Part shown: positions 1 through 8,950 of the stretch, in pieces
Layout: each line of letters opens with the position of its first letter
Numbering within the stretch: the first letter of the stretch is position 1
Assembly (NCBI GenBank): GCA_937941245.1
Contig: CALDYC010000007.1
Span: forward strand, 1 to 43,092
DNA from: an uncultured Acidimicrobiales bacterium
GTDB lineage: Bacteria; Actinomycetota; Acidimicrobiia; Acidimicrobiales; UBA10347
Reading direction: 5' to 3'
DNA length: 43,092 nt
Program-made: the position numbers and the translations under genes
Notes under the pieces: generated by a model
Databases searched by the model: none
The model's input: only the letters and a program-made list of their open reading frames with translations
Told to the model about the DNA's origin: nothing

Positions 1-66
1 ATCAGTGAGCGTGCGGAAGCGAGCGCCCGCGCGCCGGATTTCGATGGCGGGTTTCGAGTCGTTCAT
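1..66 (-). CDS. N-terminus of a probable pirin family protein (partial)
   Basis: Only the first 22 codons are inside the window. The ATG (complement 64-66) overlaps the TGA of the class II aldolase gene in an ATGA junction, as at many junctions here. The visible peptide contains IEIRRAGARFRT, which resembles the start of actinobacterial pirins (usually an IRRA..RF.T motif followed by the cupin core). Pirins are cytoplasmic bicupin proteins, some with quercetinase activity. The assignment rests on a very short match plus translational coupling and would be settled by the sequence beyond the window edge. Confidence 0.5.
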   Translation of the reverse strand, partial: MNDSKPAIEIRRAGARFRTLTD

Positions 67-836
67 CGGGGAGGTCCCAACAACGTGGGATCAGCAATGA
101 GTTCGCCACGCACGGCAGCCTCCCAAAAGCCGATGAATCTCGTTCCGTCGGATTGGCGCATACGTCGTTGTATCGGTTCGGGCAGTGCCGAAGCGACGCC
201 GTCGCCCGCACCGTCGCCCACACCGGTGCTTGCGGCGGCGACTCGCCATGCCAGTCGGCTCCGGTGCTCAAGCGCGACGGCTCGTTGGTGTGCAGCGCGA
301 ACCGACGAACCAATCACAAGTGCGCCATGGCCGGCCAGAAGCGCCAAGTCGGCGTCGCCGAGTGCCTCGACTGCATCGTGGGCCGCGTCGCCACTATCAA
401 CCGTGCCGCTGTACTCATCGACCAGTACCAACTCGCCACCACCCAATGCCCCGCTCTGGTCAAGCACGGCGGGCAGCTCGCGTCGCGCGGCCCACACCGT
501 CGCAAACTGCGGATGGCTGTGCACCGTGACCTGCACGTCGGGCCGAGCGCGATGAAGCGCGAGATGCAACGGCAAGCCAAGTGGCGCGGGCCAGTCGCCC
601 TCGACAACGTTGCCGTCGAGGTCGACCGCGATGATGTGCTCGGGTCGCAGTTCGTTCCATTGCAACAGCCACGGGTTGCACCACAACGTGCCGTCGCCTC
701 GGTTGATCGTGATGTGTCCGGCGAGGTGATCGTTCCAGCCCTCTCGCCAGAGCACTCGGGCGAGTAGCGCAAGTTCTTGCTGCGTCGTCAGCGGCGGCAG
801 CAGCTCGTCGACAGTCGGGGTGAAAGGCGAAACCAC
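63..836 (-). CDS. class II aldolase/adducin family protein
   Basis: 257 residues, a normal size for the zinc-dependent class II aldolase/adducin fold (fuculose-phosphate aldolase type). Visible features are an N-terminal LARVLWREGW..HLAGHITIN segment typical of the family, the zinc-binding VHSHPQFATVWAA motif, and a later LLAGHGALVIG motif carrying another zinc-ligand His. I chose the GTG at complement 834-836 because it starts one base after the TGA of the upstream amidohydrolase; upstream codons in this frame overlap that gene and look non-coding. Family members cleave or decarboxylate small hydroxy-acid or sugar substrates. With an amidohydrolase upstream and a possible pirin downstream, a small catabolic operon is likely, but the substrate cannot be named. 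Confidence 0.8.
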   Translation of the reverse strand: MVSPFTPTVDELLPPLTTQQELALLARVLWREGWNDHLAGHITINRGDGTLWCNPWLLQWNELRPEHIIAVDLDGNVVEGDWPAPLGLPLHLALHRARPDVQVTVHSHPQFATVWAARRELPAVLDQSGALGGGELVLVDEYSGTVDSGDAAHDAVEALGDADLALLAGHGALVIGSSVRAAHQRAVALEHRSRLAWRVAAASTGVGDGAGDGVASALPEPIQRRMRQSDGTRFIGFWEAAVRGELIADPTLLGPPR

Positions 837-837
837 G

Positions 838-2028
838 TCAGTCCAACGGAAGGACGATGTCAGGAAGCGGATGTCGGTACAGCTCGGCAGCATTTTGCGA
901 GCACATGCGCCGGAGCTCAGATGCAGGCACATGCCCCCACGCTCGTTCGATGACATCTTGGCTGGTTGGCCAGGTGCTGTCGCCGTGAGGATAGTCGGAC
1001 TCGAACATGATGTTCTCGACGCCGATCCGGTGCCGGGTGTCGATCGTCGACGGATCGTCGATCGTGCAGAACCAGAAGTTGCGAAGCAACACGTCGCTCG
1101 GATGGTCGTCCCATCCCAGTCCGTATCCCGAGCGGTCAATGATGTTGTCGAGCCGGTCGAGCAGCATGGCAACCCACCCGATGCCGCCTTCGCTCATCGC
1201 GATCTTGAGATCTGGGTACTCGACTGGCCATCCCGACCAGAGCCACTCGGCAGCAGCCCCGAGTGAGAGCTGCCCAAACATGGTTGCGCCGAGTTGTAGC
1301 GCTGGCCCGCCGGGTGGGATCTGATGCAATCCTGAGCTTCCGACGTGCAGAGAAATGACGGTCTCGGTCTCAGCGCAGGCAGCGACGATCGGCTGCCAGT
1401 GGTCGCGGTCCCACAGGCTCGGCAGGCCAATCGCATGTGGGCGTTCGGGCAACGTCACCGACACGAATCCACGTTCGGCGTTGCGCCGGATCTCCGCGAC
1501 AGCCGCTGCGGGGTCTGCGAGATAGGTGATACCGCACGGGATGATCCGGTCGGGATACGGCTGGAACCATTCGGTGAATAGCCAGTCGTTCCAGGCGCGA
1601 GTCGCGTCTATGCCGACCTCGCGATTGTCGGCGAAGGTGAACACTCGCCCGCAGAAGCCGGTGATCTGTGACGGGAAATTCAGACTGGCCCAGATCCCGC
1701 CGAGGTCCATGTCTGCAATGCGAGCTTCGATGTCGTAACAACCGGGGCGCATGTGGTCGAAGCGAAATGGTTCGAGCTTGACGGTCTCTGGCCGGCGGCC
1801 AGCTACGGCGTTCATGCCGACCTGGGTGAATGTGTTGCCCTCGAACTGCCAGACCTCGTGGCCCCGGTCAGTCTCGATGAGCTTGGGTCCAGCATGGCGC
1901 AGGGCTGGAGACATGTACGTTTCGAATAGATGCGGAGGTTCGACCACATGATCGTCAACCGAGATCAGCGTGTAGCGGACATCGGCAGGATCAGGGTCGG
2001 GAAGGAACAGATCCGGATCGAGCGCCAT
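838..2028 (-). CDS. amidohydrolase family protein (ACMSD-like, PF04909 type)
   Basis: About 396 residues from the ATG at complement 2026-2028. The metal-binding pattern of amidohydrolase-2 enzymes is present: ISVDDHVVEPP near the N-terminus (the DxHxxEP-type first metal site), a central ISLHVGSSG His, and ESDYPHGDSTWP near the C-terminus carrying the conserved Asp. The family holds metal-dependent decarboxylases and hydrolases such as 2-amino-3-carboxymuconate semialdehyde decarboxylase, and paralogues are common around actinobacterial degradation clusters. No strong ribosome-binding site precedes the chosen ATG; an ATG at complement 2113-2115 is the alternative, but the added residues look like low-complexity leader. 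The gene is divergent from the monooxygenase-esterase gene and appears co-transcribed with the class II aldolase gene. Confidence 0.8.
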   Translation of the reverse strand: MALDPDLFLPDPDPADVRYTLISVDDHVVEPPHLFETYMSPALRHAGPKLIETDRGHEVWQFEGNTFTQVGMNAVAGRRPETVKLEPFRFDHMRPGCYDIEARIADMDLGGIWASLNFPSQITGFCGRVFTFADNREVGIDATRAWNDWLFTEWFQPYPDRIIPCGITYLADPAAAVAEIRRNAERGFVSVTLPERPHAIGLPSLWDRDHWQPIVAACAETETVISLHVGSSGLHQIPPGGPALQLGATMFGQLSLGAAAEWLWSGWPVEYPDLKIAMSEGGIGWVAMLLDRLDNIIDRSGYGLGWDDHPSDVLLRNFWFCTIDDPSTIDTRHRIGVENIMFESDYPHGDSTWPTSQDVIERAWGHVPASELRRMCSQNAAELYRHPLPDIVLPLD

Positions 2029-2160
2029 GTCACAGTCTGGAACTGTTCCGCCGTCAAGTAAAGCCGGGGCACCCTCGGCAGCAGTGCCGCGAGCGTCCGT
2101 AGCCGTCGCCCGCATCGGTTGTGCTTGTGGCGACAGGCGGGCTTGTGTGACGCTGGTCAG

Positions 2161-4728
2161 ATGACCGAGGAAGCACGTTCTGAGTTCGACGTCGTTGTAG
2201 TGGGAGCCGGTATGGCTGGCTTGTACATGTTGCACAAGCTTCGCGAGCTCGGGTTCAGCGCGGTTGGTCTTGAGACCGCCGATGACGTCGGCGGAACCTG
2301 GTACTGGAATCGATACCCCGGCGCACGCTGCGATATCGAGAGCATGGACTACAGCCTGTCGTTCGACGCTGACCTCGAACAAGAGTGGGAGTGGTCGGAG
2401 CGCTACGCCACCCAGCCCGAGATCCTGCGGTACCTCCAACACGTGGCCGACCGCTTCGATCTGCGCCGCGACATCCGGTTTGAGACCACCGTCGAGCGGG
2501 CTGAATGGCAGTCAGACGATGAGCGTTGGCAGATTCGGACAACCACTGGTGATGTGATCTTTGGTCGCCACTATGTGATGGCTTCGGGTTGTCTATCTGT
2601 GCCGAAAGACATCGACATTGCCGGTGTCAACAATTTCGCCGGTCCGACCTATTCGACCGGTCGTTGGCCCCACGAAGGCGTCGACTTCGCGGGCCAACGG
2701 GTGGCGGTGATCGGGACTGGTTCGTCAGGTATCCAAGCGATTCCGCTCATCGCGGAACAGGCCGACGAGCTCACGGTTTTCCAACGGACGGCGAACTACT
2801 CACTACCGGCAGGTAATCGTCCGCTCGACCCCGCGGCCGTCGCCGACCTCAAGGCCAGGTACCCCGACCATCGCGCCGAAGCCCGGGCCTCACGCGCCGG
2901 CGTGCCCCGCCCGCAACCCACGGCGGGAGTCCAACAGGTCGGCGTTGCCGAGCGTGAGAGGTTGCTCGAAGCGCAGTACGCAGACGGCGGGCTGCTTGGT
3001 TTCGGGTCGGTGTTCACCGACACCAGCGTCGACGAGACCTCGAATGAGATCGTCGCCGAGTTTGTCCGCAACAAGGTGCGATCCAAGGTCGACGACCCGG
3101 TCGTTGCCGAGATGCTGGCGCCGCGACACTTTCCGATCTTCACCAAGCGGCTGTGCCTCGACACCAATTACTACGAGACGTTCAACAACGACCATGTACA
3201 CCTCGTCGATCTGCGAGATGAACCGATTTCGACCATCACCGAGACAGGCATTGACACCTCGGACCGGTCCATTGAGGTTGATGCGATCGTCTTCGCAACC
3301 GGCTTCGATGCGATGACCGGCGCGATTGTCGCTGTCGATGTGCGTGGGCGCAACGGTCAGCAATTGCGAGACGCGTGGGCCGAAGGTCCGCAGACGTATC
3401 TGGGTCTGTGCGTGCCGGGCTTCCCGAACTTCTTCACGATTACCGGACCACAGAGCCCTTCGGTGCTGTCGAACATGGCGGTGTCGATCGAGCAGCACGT
3501 CGAGTGGATCGCCGATTGCCTGGTTGATTTGCGAGATGGCGGACACACCACGATCGAAGCGACCGAGACTGCCCGCGACGGCTGGAACCAGCACAACAAC
3601 GACTGCGCTGCCCTCACCCTGTTCAACAAGGCCGACTCGTGGTACGTCGGAGCCAATGTGCCTGGCAAGCCGCGAGTTGTTCTGCCATACATCGGTGGTG
3701 TCGGCACCTATCGCCAGATGTGCGATCAGGTCCGAGCCCGTGACTACCTCGGGTTCGAACGTCGCGGCCCGAACGGGTCGACCGTCAATGACGGAGTTGT
3801 TGCCCGGCTACAACCCGACGTTGCGGCTGTGCTCAACATCATGGCCGAGCTTGGTTTGCCGCCGATCGAGTCGTTGTCGCCGCACGAGGCTCGAGGATTC
3901 ATGGCTGCGTCGGCCGAAGCATCGCCACCTGGACCGGCCGTCGGCGAGATCATCGACGGCACATTCCCCGGGGCCGATGGCAACGATCTCGACTACCGGC
4001 TGTATCGCCCGGCTACTGCGGGCCCGCACGGCGCTGTTGCGTACTTCCATGGCGGCGGATGGGTCCTCGGCAACGCCACCTCAGACGACGCGTTGTGCCG
4101 CCAACTTTGCAACGAATCCGGTGCCGTCATCATCAGCTGCGACTACCGCCATGCGCCCGAGGCCCGGTTTCCAGCAGCGGTCGAAGATGGCATTGCCGCG
4201 GTGCGATGGATCGCCGACAATGCTGATGCCCTCGGTGCCTCCGCGAAGCTCGCGGTCGCCGGTTGGAGCGCCGGAGCGAACGTGGCCGCAGTCGCAGCCC
4301 AGCATGCACGTGACAACGGTGGACCGACGCTCGCCGGTCAGGTGTTGATCACTCCGGTCACCGATTGCGACATGACGCGGGCGAGTTACGTCGACAACGC
4401 CGAGGGTTTCACATTGACCGCTGGCCTGATGCGTTGGTTCTGGGACCACTATTGCGACGTGGCCGACCGCACCGATCCTCGGGCATCGCCGCTGCGTGCC
4501 CATGATCTGGCGAACCTTCCGCCGGCCACGATTGTGACGTGCGAGTTTGATCCACTTCGTGACGAGGGCGGAGCGTATGCGCAGGCTCTTGCCGCTGCTG
4601 GCAATGTCGTGACTCATCTGCCGCAGCGGGGTCAGATCCACACGTCGATCGGGGCCGTCGGCATGAACCTGTCAGGCCGTGCTGCTCGTACCCAGATTGC
4701 TCACGCCCTCGCGGCCGCAGTTGGCTAA
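2161..4728 (+). CDS. flavin monooxygenase (Baeyer-Villiger type) fused to an HSL-family esterase
   Basis: 855 residues from the ATG at 2161. Residues 1 to about 540 form a type I Baeyer-Villiger-like FAD/NADPH monooxygenase: FAD motif GAGMAG at 15-20, the [15 protein letters not shown] segment, and NADPH motif GTGSSG at 185-190. The fingerprint FxGxxxHxxxWP reads [12 protein letters not shown] at 159-170, so the conserved His is Ser165. Residues about 600-855 form an alpha/beta hydrolase of the hormone-sensitive lipase group: oxyanion motif HGGGW from 630, nucleophile Ser703 in GWSAG, and probable Asp797 and His827. The natural reading is ketone oxygenation to an ester or lactone followed by hydrolysis in one polypeptide. 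The substrate is unknown; steroid or cyclic ketones are plausible given the neighbourhood. The reading frame is continuous, so this is a real fusion in the sequence as given. Confidence 0.88.
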   Translation: MTEEARSEFDVVVVGAGMAGLYMLHKLRELGFSAVGLETADDVGGTWYWNRYPGARCDIESMDYSLSFDADLEQEWEWSERYATQPEILRYLQHVADRFDLRRDIRFETTVERAEWQSDDERWQIRTTTGDVIFGRHYVMASGCLSVPKDIDIAGVNNFAGPTYSTGRWPHEGVDFAGQRVAVIGTGSSGIQAIPLIAEQADELTVFQRTANYSLPAGNRPLDPAAVADLKARYPDHRAEARASRAGVPRPQPTAGVQQVGVAERERLLEAQYADGGLLGFGSVFTDTSVDETSNEIVAEFVRNKVRSKVDDPVVAEMLAPRHFPIFTKRLCLDTNYYETFNNDHVHLVDLRDEPISTITETGIDTSDRSIEVDAIVFATGFDAMTGAIVAVDVRGRNGQQLRDAWAEGPQTYLGLCVPGFPNFFTITGPQSPSVLSNMAVSIEQHVEWIADCLVDLRDGGHTTIEATETARDGWNQHNNDCAALTLFNKADSWYVGANVPGKPRVVLPYIGGVGTYRQMCDQVRARDYLGFERRGPNGSTVNDGVVARLQPDVAAVLNIMAELGLPPIESLSPHEARGFMAASAEASPPGPAVGEIIDGTFPGADGNDLDYRLYRPATAGPHGAVAYFHGGGWVLGNATSDDALCRQLCNESGAVIISCDYRHAPEARFPAAVEDGIAAVRWIADNADALGASAKLAVAGWSAGANVAAVAAQHARDNGGPTLAGQVLITPVTDCDMTRASYVDNAEGFTLTAGLMRWFWDHYCDVADRTDPRASPLRAHDLANLPPATIVTCEFDPLRDEGGAYAQALAAAGNVVTHLPQRGQIHTSIGAVGMNLSGRAARTQIAHALAAAVG

Positions 4729-4770
4729 ATGAGTGCCGCAGTTGGCAACGTGAACGGAGTGTGGCGGGCG

Positions 4771-4804
4771 AGTCGAGTGGGTACATGAGTCGAGTGGGTA
4801 CATG
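4771..4804. repeat. 17-bp perfect tandem duplication
   Basis: The unit AGTCGAGTGGGTACATG is present twice back to back (4771-4787 and 4788-4804), with a decayed partial copy just after it (about 4805-4819). It lies between the convergent monooxygenase-esterase and membrane-protein genes. A copy of a GCCGCAGTTGGC string also recurs on both sides of the monooxygenase stop codon (about 4714-4746). This looks like replication slippage in non-coding DNA; no function is apparent. Confidence 0.8.
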
Positions 4805-4829
4805 TGCCGAGTGGTCATGTGTCAGGCGT

Positions 4830-5459
4830 CTATCCAGTGACGAGCTTGACCTTGCCCCACCAGGTTGACGTCACCGATGAGCCTTCGGGGAACGGCAGCG
4901 GACGGTATAGCCACCGCATGAGCACGACAGTTGCAACGACCAGCGCGACACCGGTAGCCCGACCTCCCGGCACATCAAATGTGGCATCGCCGTCGATGAA
5001 CGACAGAACTAATGCGCCGCCGACCATGGCCGCGACCACAGCTCCGACATAGACGAACAACGGAATCCGCGACGTCCCGAATCTAAACATGTCGCGCACT
5101 GGGCCACCGAGCGCTGGACTGAGCCCGCAGATCAAGAGTCCGACGGCGACCGGTGTCGGCAATCCTCGGACCTCGACCGGCGAGCCACCGGACGCGAGAA
5201 CGAAAGATGCCATGCCAACCGCTCCAATGACTGCGCCGACCAGACCAATGGTGATGGCGCGAACCGGAAGTCTCGAGGGCTGATCGGCTGCGGTGAGCGA
5301 GCGGGCGTACACGGTCGGCGGACCGAATGTCTCGACCGGGTCGGCCTGGGTTGACACCAGGTCGTCGGCGACGGCCGACACAAGTTGTGCTGCCTGTTTC
5401 TCTGAGACGTGCAATCGGGTGATGAGGGCAAGCTCGGTGAGGTATGCGTCAGTCTTCAC
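4830..5459 (-). CDS. small integral membrane protein with cytoplasmic N-terminal helical domain
   Basis: 209 residues. About 65 N-terminal residues are soluble and helical (LTELALITRLHVSEKQAAQL), similar in style to the HAAS/DUF1700-type domain found on actinobacterial membrane proteins. Four hydrophobic segments follow at roughly 68-90, 100-120, 132-155 and 165-185. The start is GTG (complement 5457-5459), preceded on the minus strand by AAAGGA with about five bases of spacing. It lies 45 bases downstream of the ridA-like gene on the same strand, so the two may be co-transcribed. I cannot assign a specific function; HAAS-type proteins often accompany PadR regulators, but none is seen here. 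Confidence 0.7.
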   Translation of the reverse strand: MKTDAYLTELALITRLHVSEKQAAQLVSAVADDLVSTQADPVETFGPPTVYARSLTAADQPSRLPVRAITIGLVGAVIGAVGMASFVLASGGSPVEVRGLPTPVAVGLLICGLSPALGGPVRDMFRFGTSRIPLFVYVGAVVAAMVGGALVLSFIDGDATFDVPGGRATGVALVVATVVLMRWLYRPLPFPEGSSVTSTWWGKVKLVTG

Positions 5460-5504
5460 GATTGTCCTTTCGGGCCTGAATGCGAACGACGGCGGTGGGG
5501 TCGA

Positions 5505-5864
5505 TCATGTGTGTGGCAGGGCGGCGATGACGCAGATTTCGACCAGAAGCGCTTTGCGAGCGAGATGCGCTTCGACGCAGGCGCGGGCTGGCTGGTGGCC
5601 GTCGATCACCCACGCGTTCCACACATCATTCATTGGTGCAAAGTCGCGGTCGATGTTTCGCAGATAGATGGTTGCCGAGAGCAAATGTTCGCGATCGGTC
5701 CCTGCTTCGATTAACAGCTCGTCGACCCGAGCCAGCGTTGACTGAGTTTGTCTGGTGATGTCGGCGTGCGGATCTTCGGCGACCTGGCCGGACAGATACA
5801 CCGTGTTGTTGTGGGTAACGATCATGCTTGACCGGGCTGATTGACGCTTGCGGGTAATGGCCAT
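5505..5864 (-). CDS. RidA/YjgF family protein
   Basis: 119 residues from the ATG at complement 5862-5864, the usual length of a RidA trimer subunit. It has the expected layout: [15 protein letters not shown] near the N-terminus, [17 protein letters not shown] in the middle, ATIYLRNI, and the C-terminal signature region [18 protein letters not shown] with the conserved Arg. RidA proteins hydrolyse reactive enamine/imine intermediates from PLP enzymes; this one may belong to a less studied Rid subgroup, since the signature is not a perfect match. It is divergent from the VOC gene and probably in one transcript with the downstream membrane-protein gene. Confidence 0.8.
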   Translation of the reverse strand: MAITRKRQSARSSMIVTHNNTVYLSGQVAEDPHADITRQTQSTLARVDELLIEAGTDREHLLSATIYLRNIDRDFAPMNDVWNAWVIDGHQPARACVEAHLARKALLVEICVIAALPHT

Positions 5865-5970
5865 ACCCCAACAGTAACGGTGCCGGTCCCGCTGGCAGAA
5901 TGTCGCCGAGGATCGCTTTGTCGGCATATGTCGTGATCGGGCTGTCAATGACTGAGTAGATTCACGAGCA

Positions 5971-6405
5971 ATGATCACATCGCTCGACCAACGTCTCTCG
6001 ATCCTGACGATCGCCGTCAACGACCTCGATCAGTCTCGCGACTTCTATCGCACCGTGTTTGGGTGGAAGCCGATCGATGGGTCACCAGAAGAAGCAGCAA
6101 ACATCGCGTTCTTCCAACTCAACGGATTTCAGTTGGCGTTGTATCCGCTTGACAAGTTCGTCGACGAACACGGTGGCGAGGTCACCGCACCCGGCGGGCT
6201 CACGATGGCCTACAACGTCGACACCGAAGCCGAAGTCGATGAACTGTTCGCGCATTTCGCCAGCCACGAGGTGACGATTCTCAAGGCTCCCGAGAAAGTG
6301 TTCTGGGGCGGCTACTCCGGTTACATCGCTGGGCCATCTGGCGAACAGTGGGAGATCGCGTACAACCCCTTTACGTCCGTCAATGACGACGGCACCTTCG
6401 GCTGA
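5971..6405 (+). CDS. VOC (glyoxalase/bleomycin-resistance/dioxygenase fold) family protein
   Basis: 144 residues. It opens with the typical [18 protein letters not shown] strand-helix and GWKPI motif, has a second half with [23 protein letters not shown], and ends after the fold, so it is a complete single-chain VOC domain pair. The conserved C-terminal Glu metal ligand (QWEIAYNP) is present, but the first metal position is not obvious, so enzymatic activity is uncertain. The ATG at 5971 follows the short divergent spacer shared with the ridA-like gene. The next gene starts three bases after its stop, indicating co-transcription. Confidence 0.8.
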   Translation: MITSLDQRLSILTIAVNDLDQSRDFYRTVFGWKPIDGSPEEAANIAFFQLNGFQLALYPLDKFVDEHGGEVTAPGGLTMAYNVDTEAEVDELFAHFASHEVTILKAPEKVFWGGYSGYIAGPSGEQWEIAYNPFTSVNDDGTFG

Positions 6406-6408
6406 CCC

Positions 6409-7281
6409 GTGACCTGGTCCAGCCCGTTACATGATCCGTGCGCGGGGTGCGGATTCAGCTCGGCAGCGCACGCGCCGCACGACATCCATCATGGTTTGCG
6501 CACGCTTGCGCAGTTGGCCTCGTTCGTGTTCGGTGAAGCGGGGGCTGATGCGAGCGGATTGGTGGCGGTTGCCCTGCATGACCTGCGAGACGTTGTGCAC
6601 CAGGCGTGTCGTGTGCTCGGTGAAGAACCGGTGGCAAGCGGCCCGGCCGTGCCGCTCGACGAGCAGGTCACCCGATCGGTCGAAGCAGTCACGCGCCTTT
6701 GCGGCGATTCGCCGCAGGGTTCGGCCGCGCAAATCGGGTGCGACACGGTGCATCATTTCTGGCACTGGTTCGCTGCAGTCGCCGACCAGCGCCACGCTGA
6801 CGGCGATGTTGTTGATGAGTCCGGGCACGTTGTGCAGGTCAGTGCATCTGACGGTGGTTTGCCGAAGGTCCCTGTGCTCCAAGGTCAGATCGACCGCAGC
6901 GGCCTCGCTGGTGATCGTCAACGTACGGTTCGCCATCACGGCCGCCCATGGCAGGCGCTGTGTTTGTGGTCCGCCGATGTCATTGACCAACTCGTCGTCG
7001 AGGGTCACTCGATTGCACCGGGTTCAGCTGGCGAGAACCTGACTCTCACTGGTGTCGATTGGACACAGATGCGCCACGGGCTGCATGTGCGCATCGGCGA
7101 GGTTCATGCTCGATTGTCTGTTGCTGCGATTCCGTGCGCGCAGAACCGGCGGTGGTTCGCCGATGGCAACGAATCGCGTATCGACCATCGGATCCACCCC
7201 GGTTGGGCGCGTTGGTACGCCACAGTCATCACCGGGGGAACTATCAACGCAGGCGATGAGGTTTCAATCCGTTCGGACTGA
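6409..7281 (+). CDS. DinB-like domain fused to a MOSC domain
   Basis: 290 residues from a GTG start three bases after the VOC stop. The N-terminal half begins with a DPCAGCGF cysteine motif (residues about 9-16) and has helical segments with HDLRDVVHQ and DTVHHFWHW, matching the four-helix DinB/maleylpyruvate isomerase-like fold with probable metal-binding His residues. The C-terminal half (about 140-288) is a MOSC domain: GLAGDRQ, HHGRPWQALCLWS, GSAGENLTL and AIPCAQN with the Cys typical of MOSC proteins. MOSC domains bind molybdenum cofactor or transfer sulfur. Opposite-strand frames here are open but look like shadows. The fusion is contiguous and free of stops; its role is unknown. Confidence 0.75.
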   Translation: MTWSSPLHDPCAGCGFSSAAHAPHDIHHGLRTLAQLASFVFGEAGADASGLVAVALHDLRDVVHQACRVLGEEPVASGPAVPLDEQVTRSVEAVTRLCGDSPQGSAAQIGCDTVHHFWHWFAAVADQRHADGDVVDESGHVVQVSASDGGLPKVPVLQGQIDRSGLAGDRQRTVRHHGRPWQALCLWSADVIDQLVVEGHSIAPGSAGENLTLTGVDWTQMRHGLHVRIGEVHARLSVAAIPCAQNRRWFADGNESRIDHRIHPGWARWYATVITGGTINAGDEVSIRSD

Positions 7282-7321
7282 TCCGCGTCGAGATGAGATG
7301 ACGGCAGCGCAGTCCGCGTGG

Positions 7322-8428
7322 CTAGCCGAGACGGTCGACCAAGTTCCAACGATCCGCAGCCGCAATGCAGTTGAATAGGAACTGTTCAAGCCGGTCACGC
7401 CCGCGATCGCCTTGGGGCAGCGTGTGGCGCTGCTGGTCGACGGGAATGGAGTTGCCGGTGATGTAGTAGGTCATTCCAATGACCATGTCGTCGACGAGTT
7501 CGTCATGGCTCCACGATGGGCCACCGCAACGTGCTAACTCGTCACGGTATGCGTCGAGCAGAGCGGTTTCTTCGGCGAGTGTGGCCGGCGACTCACCGGT
7601 AGCGAGTAGCCAGCCGACGTCGATGCCCGGGAAGCTGCGCATGACGGTTTGCCAGTCGATGATGACCGGACCGTCGTCAGCGAAGATCACGTTGTCGAGC
7701 TGATAGTCGTTGTGTACGAAGGTCCACGGCCGGGCATGCATGCGTGCCAAAGCGGCGTCGATGTCGCTCATGTAGTGCTTGTCAAGCGCTGCAAATATGT
7801 CCGGAGGAGTCATGTCTGGCCACGCTTCGTTCAGCGAGTACCAGTGCTCGTGGCACATGGGAATGCCCATCTGCCAGAGCGGCGAAGCCCAGTCGAACAT
7901 CCAGTCCTTGTCGGCGATCTTGTCACTCATCCAAAACGCGCCGTGTAGGCGAGCCAGTAGGCGCAGCAGGTGTTCCATCTCTTCGACTGAACAGCCGGTC
8001 TGAATATCGCCGGGGCGACCGTCGATCTTTTCGATCATCAGGATTGCTCGATCGGTTTCGGCGTCATACGCATTCACATACGACGTCGGCACTCGCATCG
8101 GCACATCGCCAGCGAGTTCGTTGTAGAAGCCGTACTCGCGTTTGTAGGACTGCATGACCGAGTTCATGAGCTGGGCAAGGTCATCGTCTTTTGGGCACTT
8201 CGCGATGAACGAGGTCGGCAAATCGCTGGACCCGGCCCAGGTGACATCGAAGATGCCGACTTCGCCCATTGCCCCAAGAAACCCGTCGAGCGGTCGCGCT
8301 GATATCGACGATGCCGTTGCCTCGAAACCTGATGTGGCGAGCTGCGCGTTCAGCCAACTGACGTCGACCGCGTCGAGCGTGCTGGGTACCTCGTCGGTTG
8401 GCATCGTCGGGGTCTCTTCGTTGCTCAT
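7322..8428 (-). CDS. phosphotransferase family protein (APH/ecdysteroid-kinase-like)
   Basis: 368 residues. It has a kinase-like fold with FIAKCPKDD (ATP-site Lys), a catalytic loop HNDYQLDNV, and the metal-binding IIDWQ motif, the hallmarks of aminoglycoside-phosphotransferase-like enzymes, including the EcKL/CHK subgroup often seen in actinobacterial lipid and steroid loci. The ATG at complement 8426-8428 has GAAAGG upstream on the coding strand. It is the last gene of the echA20-ipdABC-maoC-like series, 16 bases after the MaoC-like stop, so it probably shares the transcript. Known EcKL enzymes phosphorylate steroid alcohols in insects; a phosphorylated steroid metabolite is conceivable here but is only inference. 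Confidence 0.8.
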   Translation of the reverse strand: MSNEETPTMPTDEVPSTLDAVDVSWLNAQLATSGFEATASSISARPLDGFLGAMGEVGIFDVTWAGSSDLPTSFIAKCPKDDDLAQLMNSVMQSYKREYGFYNELAGDVPMRVPTSYVNAYDAETDRAILMIEKIDGRPGDIQTGCSVEEMEHLLRLLARLHGAFWMSDKIADKDWMFDWASPLWQMGIPMCHEHWYSLNEAWPDMTPPDIFAALDKHYMSDIDAALARMHARPWTFVHNDYQLDNVIFADDGPVIIDWQTVMRSFPGIDVGWLLATGESPATLAEETALLDAYRDELARCGGPSWSHDELVDDMVIGMTYYITGNSIPVDQQRHTLPQGDRGRDRLEQFLFNCIAAADRWNLVDRLG

Positions 8429-8444
8429 GGGTTGCCTTTCGGAT

Positions 8445-8948
8445 TCAGCCGGCGTCGCCGGGTGTTGCTTCGATCCAACGAGAGATCGCGACGATCACGC
8501 AGCCCGGACGTTCGCTTTGGTCGAGCTCAATCGTGATGGTCATCTCGGTTTCGAGTCCACCCGCAATCTCGCGCACCGAGGTCAGTTCAACTCCAGCGCG
8601 AACGTTTGACCCCACAGGCACCGGGGCGGGAAATCGCACCTTGTTGACGCCGTAATTGATGCCCATTGCGAATCCACGGACCTCAACGACCCGAGGCAGG
8701 AAGTAGTTCGACAGCGACATCGTGAGATAGCCGTGGGCAATGGTTGCGCCGAACGGCCCAGATGCAGCGCGCTCAGGATCGACATGGATCCACTGGTCAT
8801 CACCGGTCGCTGCAGCGAACTGGTCGATGCGGTTCTGGTCGATGGTCAACCATTCGGACCAGCCGAGGTGAGTGCCGGCGGCGGCTCGGACGGCATTGGG
8901 ACCGTCGAGCGTCGTCGCCGCGGGCTTGGCGGATCTGTTGTCGGACAT
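8445..8948 (-). CDS. MaoC-like (R)-enoyl-CoA hydratase
   Basis: 167 residues, one complete hot-dog domain. The hydratase motif AAATGDDQWIHVDPERA supplies the Asp-His catalytic pair, followed by IAHGYLTMSL and NYGVNKVRFPAPVPVG, which are standard for the family. The start is ATG at complement 8946-8948, two bases downstream of the ipdC stop, so translation is coupled. Family members add water across trans-2-enoyl-CoA thioesters. Its position directly behind ipdC suggests it hydrates an enoyl-CoA formed during degradation of the steroid C/D rings or the resulting open-chain acid; the Mycobacterium HIP cluster uses EchA-type enzymes, so this may be an addition or a replacement. Confidence 0.88.
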   Translation of the reverse strand: MSDNRSAKPAATTLDGPNAVRAAAGTHLGWSEWLTIDQNRIDQFAAATGDDQWIHVDPERAASGPFGATIAHGYLTMSLSNYFLPRVVEVRGFAMGINYGVNKVRFPAPVPVGSNVRAGVELTSVREIAGGLETEMTITIELDQSERPGCVIVAISRWIEATPGDAG

Positions 8949-8950
8949 CG

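Noticed and set aside
2147-2163. A sequence similar to the shared palindrome (TGAC-GCTG-GTCAGAT) at the monooxygenase-esterase start
   Set aside because: The half-sites are separated by four bases instead of five and the left half lacks the CTGAC match, so a rigid dimer is unlikely to bind it; it also overlaps the start codon.
4729-4829. A transposon footprint based on the duplicated 17-bp unit
   Set aside because: No terminal inverted repeats or transposase remnants are present; simple slippage explains the duplication.
6427-7008. A 193-codon open frame on the minus strand opposite the DinB-MOSC gene
   Set aside because: The plus-strand frame has clear MOSC motifs throughout; the minus frame shows no family features and is a high-GC shadow.
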